Assembly: GCA_964450715.1 (NCBI GenBank)
Contig: CAYVFC010000062.1
Span: 1-43,853, forward strand
From: CAYVFC01 sp964450715
Lineage (GTDB): Bacteria > Myxococcota_A > Polyangia > Polyangiales > JAFGIB01
Length of the DNA: 43,853 nt
Direction of reading: 5' to 3'
Under the pieces are notes generated by a model. That model was not told where the DNA came from. It did no database searches and saw only the letters and a program-made list of their open reading frames with translations. Every line of letters starts with the position of its first letter. Positions within the stretch are counted from its first letter, which is position 1. Position numbers and translations under genes: made by a program. Of this stretch, positions 41,791 through 43,853 are shown piece by piece.

Positions 41791-42285
41791 ATGGAAACCG
41801 ATCGCGATACGAGAGAAAGTATTGAAACCGCAGTTGCCAGGCGCTTTTCCAGCAAGAGGTTGCCGGGCAGCGCTCGCGTGCTCATCGCCGAGGACGACGA
41901 GGAGATGCGCCGTTTGTTGTGCGAGGCTTTCGTCTTCGAAGGCTACCGGGTGGCGGCCGTGGGGAGCGGTCTGGAGCTGTTCGACACGCTTCGCCGCTCC
42001 CGGGACACGGGAATGGAACCGGCCATCGTGGTCTCGGACATCCGCATGCCCGGCCTGACCGGGCTGGACGTGCTGAATCGCATCCGCGGCTGGGGTTGCA
42101 AGATGCCCGTGATTCTGATCACGGCGTTCGGGGACGAGGAGACGCTTGCGGTAGCTTCACGGATGGGAGCGACCGCAGTCTTCAACAAACCGTTCGATAT
42201 CGACGACCTGCGTACTGCCGTGGCCTATTTTCTCGAGGACGAACGACCGGAGAAGGGCGGAAAACCGCCTCTCGCCGGTACTTAG
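41791..42285 (+). CDS. Single-receiver response regulator
   Basis: A 164-aa protein. After about 30 polar residues comes a receiver: VLIAEDDEEMRRLL, phosphoacceptor Asp in IVVSDIRMPGLTGLDVL, Thr in ILITAFGDEE and Lys in FNKPFDIDDL. No output domain follows; the last 20 residues are polar. ATG 41791 has AAAGGAT nine bases upstream. The frame is open earlier, which may reflect the frameshift in the preceding gene. The stop TAG at 42283-42285 takes its last base from the MITE that begins at 42285, so the original C-terminus may have been longer. No kinase is adjacent. Confidence 0.88.
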   Translation: METDRDTRESIETAVARRFSSKRLPGSARVLIAEDDEEMRRLLCEAFVFEGYRVAAVGSGLELFDTLRRSRDTGMEPAIVVSDIRMPGLTGLDVLNRIRGWGCKMPVILITAFGDEETLAVASRMGATAVFNKPFDIDDLRTAVAYFLEDERPEKGGKPPLAGT

Positions 42286-42360
42286 GGTCCGTGACAAAAT
42301 AACTCGATCAGATTTCGGAGCGCGACGGCCCCGGATGCAAGGCGCGACGACGAGAAATAT
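42285..42360. repeat. Left half of MITE family A
   Basis: GGGTCCGTGACAAAATAACTC and the following bases match 13075-13150 with few changes, up to GAGAAATATTGGG. The right half is missing: a different element starts at 42361. TTA flanks the left end. Confidence 0.8.
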
Positions 42361-42537
42361 TGGGTGTGTCCCACTTGGTCAACCGAGGACCCGCACCTGT
42401 CATTTCGAGGAGCCGAAGGCGACGAGAAATCTCTCTGGGAGATTTCTCGCTGCGCTCGAAATGACATTACCGCCACGACTTTTTGAGAAGTTACCGTAAG
42501 GGGCCACCATTACAGTTGACCAAGTGGGACACACCCA
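42361..42537. mobile_element. 177-bp MITE-like element (family C) with 23-bp perfect inverted ends
   Basis: The ends TGGGTGTGTCCCACTTGG (from 42361) and CCAAGTGGGACACACCCA (to 42537) are perfect inverted repeats over 23 bp. Inside, TGTCATTTCGAG (42398-42409) pairs with CTCGAAATGACA (42455-42466). This inner hairpin with GAGAAATCTC is a repeat type widespread in bacterial genomes. No protein is encoded. It abuts the truncated family A copy, so it may have inserted into it. Confidence 0.75.
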
Positions 42538-42612
42538 TGATTGCGCGGTCTAGCCCGAGTTTACCGCGCTTTGATCTCTTTATTCTCCATGTTCGTGCCT
42601 TCCTCCGTCGTT

Positions 42613-42643
42613 TCAGATACCGACTACCCCCCTGAACGGTTAC
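42613..42643. repeat. Second copy of the 31-bp IS66-end-like repeat
   Basis: Same orientation as 125-155, two mismatches in 31 bp. It lies in the 595-base stretch before the FkbM gene, which otherwise holds the repeats at 42285-42537 and no gene I can support. Confidence 0.5.
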
Positions 42644-42880
42644 CACCCCGCCGGCCTCTCCCCGGGCATTGGGTGCACCAAGGTATCGGATCGCACCGGG
42701 CGGCTCAACTGCGGTCGCGCCCCCGCCGGGCGCCTCTTTCCTGGCTGACGCGGGATGGTCGCCGGCTGCTGTCGGGCATTCCGCGGCCGCCGCACTCCGA
42801 GATACTCGGTCCGCGCTTTTGAGATATGCTCGGGGTTCCGCTTCGAGATGGAGCGGAACGACAGCGAAAGAGAGTCGGGC

Positions 42881-43702
42881 ATGAACCGTAGGGATTTGTT
42901 TCTGGGTTGCCTGGTCGGCGTGGTCGCCGGGGTAGGGCTGGCCATGGCATTGCGGCCGGCGACCGTGCCTCCGCCCGCGCCCGCGGCTCCGACCGCGTCG
43001 GCACCCGCGAAACCCGAGCCGGCTCCGGCCGAGCGGGCGCCGGCCTACTGGCGATCGGCGCTGCCGAGCTTTGCCCAGCAGGGCGAGGACATCATCGTCA
43101 TGACGCTGTTCTCGCGGCTGGGGATCAAGAAACCGAGTTACCTCGATATCGGGGCGCACGACCCGATTATCTATAACAACACCTTCCTCATGTACGTGAA
43201 CGGCGGCCGCGGGGTGCTGGTCGAGCCCAACCCGGCGCTGACCGACCGTTTACGCCGCGCGCGCCCTCGGGACACGGTCTTGCAGGTCGGCGTGGCCCTG
43301 ACCGCGCAGAAAGAGGCCGACTACTATGTTTTCCCCGAGGCGAGCCAGAACAACACCTTCTCGCTCGAAGACGTCCGCCGTGTGGAAAAGACCCTGGGAG
43401 ATCGAAGTCGCCACGAGGTGACCCAGGTCGCGTTGGTCAACATCAACGACATCATAAAGGAGCATTTCAAGGGCGAGGCGCCCGAATTCCTCTCGATTGA
43501 CGTGGAGGGGCTGGACCTTGATATCCTGAAGTCGCTGGACTTCAGCCGGTACCGTCCGAAGATCATCTGCGTCGAGACCCTGGTCTTCGGGGAGAACCGC
43601 TCCGACGAGAAGATATTCGATCTCATGAAATCGAACGGGTACACCGTGCTGGGCTCGACCCACGTGAACACCATCTTCGCCGGCGTTCCGGTTCCCTTCT
43701 GA
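42881..43702 (+). CDS. FkbM-family methyltransferase with N-terminal membrane anchor
   Basis: A 273-aa protein. Residues 1-25 (MNRRDLFLGCLVGVVAGVGL) form a membrane anchor or signal peptide after a positive start. Residues 26-55 are a Pro/Ala linker. The FkbM domain follows. YLDIGAHDPIIYNNT is the SAM-binding motif I region with a conserved Asp, GVLVEPNP holds the acidic ribose-binding residue, and FLSIDVEGLDLDIL is the characteristic FkbM motif. FkbM enzymes O-methylate sugars or polyketide groups. By the positive-inside rule the enzyme would face the periplasm, where SAM is not expected, which is odd. AAAGAGAG precedes ATG 42881; the frame is open further upstream without a better site. No glycan cluster is visible nearby. 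Confidence 0.9.
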   Translation: MNRRDLFLGCLVGVVAGVGLAMALRPATVPPPAPAAPTASAPAKPEPAPAERAPAYWRSALPSFAQQGEDIIVMTLFSRLGIKKPSYLDIGAHDPIIYNNTFLMYVNGGRGVLVEPNPALTDRLRRARPRDTVLQVGVALTAQKEADYYVFPEASQNNTFSLEDVRRVEKTLGDRSRHEVTQVALVNINDIIKEHFKGEAPEFLSIDVEGLDLDILKSLDFSRYRPKIICVETLVFGENRSDEKIFDLMKSNGYTVLGSTHVNTIFAGVPVPF

Positions 43703-43807
43703 CCGCGCCGTCGCAATCGTCGTCGTTCGCGTTGCCGCAGGCCTCGTCCCGCCCGGGGAGAACCGCCCGCTTCCGGTCGTCGCAGTCCCGCGAACGGGCA
43801 GTGGGTA

Positions 43808-43830
43808 GGGCGGTGGGATTACCACCGCCC
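43808..43830 (+). terminator. Hairpin after the FkbM gene
   Basis: GGGCGGTGG (43808-43816) pairs perfectly with CCACCGCCC (43822-43830) around a five-base loop. A C-run follows in place of a T tract. It is about 105 bases after the stop. Confidence 0.5.
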
Positions 43831-43853
43831 CCCCGTTGTCGCCTGGCGGTGAC

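Noticed and set aside
1..43853. tRNA, rRNA, CRISPR or prophage genes
   Set aside because: I looked for TPsiC-like words, array-like direct repeats and phage structural motifs and found none; a covariance-model scan would be needed to exclude small RNAs.

Overview
This is a high-GC (roughly 62-65%) stretch of draft or metagenome-derived bacterial sequence, with a 100-N scaffold gap at 11206-11305. The gene content points to a myxobacterium-like member of Myxococcota/Deltaproteobacteria in the old sense. Evidence includes many secreted lipoproteins with Gly/Asp-rich linkers, thrombospondin type 3 repeats, a TIGR02147/DUF4423-type regulator, DUF7151-like and choice-of-anchor-Q-like debris, NtrC and sigma-54 control, and many two-component genes. 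This is inferred from composition and families; there is no rRNA marker. I see no tRNA, rRNA, CRISPR array or complete transposase gene.

Layout. (1) 1-6839: repeat remnants, an acidic lipoprotein, a histidine kinase/NtrC-type regulator pair, an OmpA-domain lipoprotein, a large secreted lipoprotein and a divergent TIGR02147-type regulator. (2) 6936-19650: an acyl-CoA/acetate region. It holds two decayed copies of a gamma-glutamyltransferase - CoA-transferase/GNAT - ADP-forming acyl-CoA synthetase module. Copy 1 kept the CoA-transferase and copy 2 kept the synthetase. Between them lie a GTG-started alpha/beta-hydrolase lipoprotein with the N gap and a hypothetical gene split by a MITE. Copy 2 continues into a DRTGG-type ATPase, a MarC membrane protein, an acetyltransferase and an M20 peptidase. 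(3) 19671-22541: three broken genes (MFS transporter, secreted-protein fragment, frameshifted lipoprotein). (4) 22623-27021: small signalling and stress genes (cytidylate kinase-like, a 44-aa membrane peptide coupled to a CxxC protein, UspA, a coiled-coil lipoprotein, DUF2934). (5) 27052-36543: signal transduction. A CHASE/PAS kinase has two NarL regulators; a CBS protein, Cache-type kinase and double receiver are followed by a DASS (SLC13) transporter and a receiver-CBS protein. (6) 36768-40084: secreted and stress proteins, including a TSP3 protein ending in a uromodulin/GP2-like D8C domain, a desulfoferrodoxin, and a vWA lipoprotein behind a near-perfect sigma-54 promoter. (7) 40085-43853: gene debris, three kinds of MITE-like repeat, a lone receiver, and a membrane-anchored FkbM methyltransferase.

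The most notable items are the bacterial D8C domain with paired cysteine loss, the reciprocally decayed CoA module, two MITE families with clean 3-bp TAA target duplications, the coupled 44-aa/CxxC membrane pair, and the DASS transporter inside a CBS/two-component cassette. The number of frameshifts and deletions is high enough that some could be assembly or polishing errors; where I suspect this I say so.
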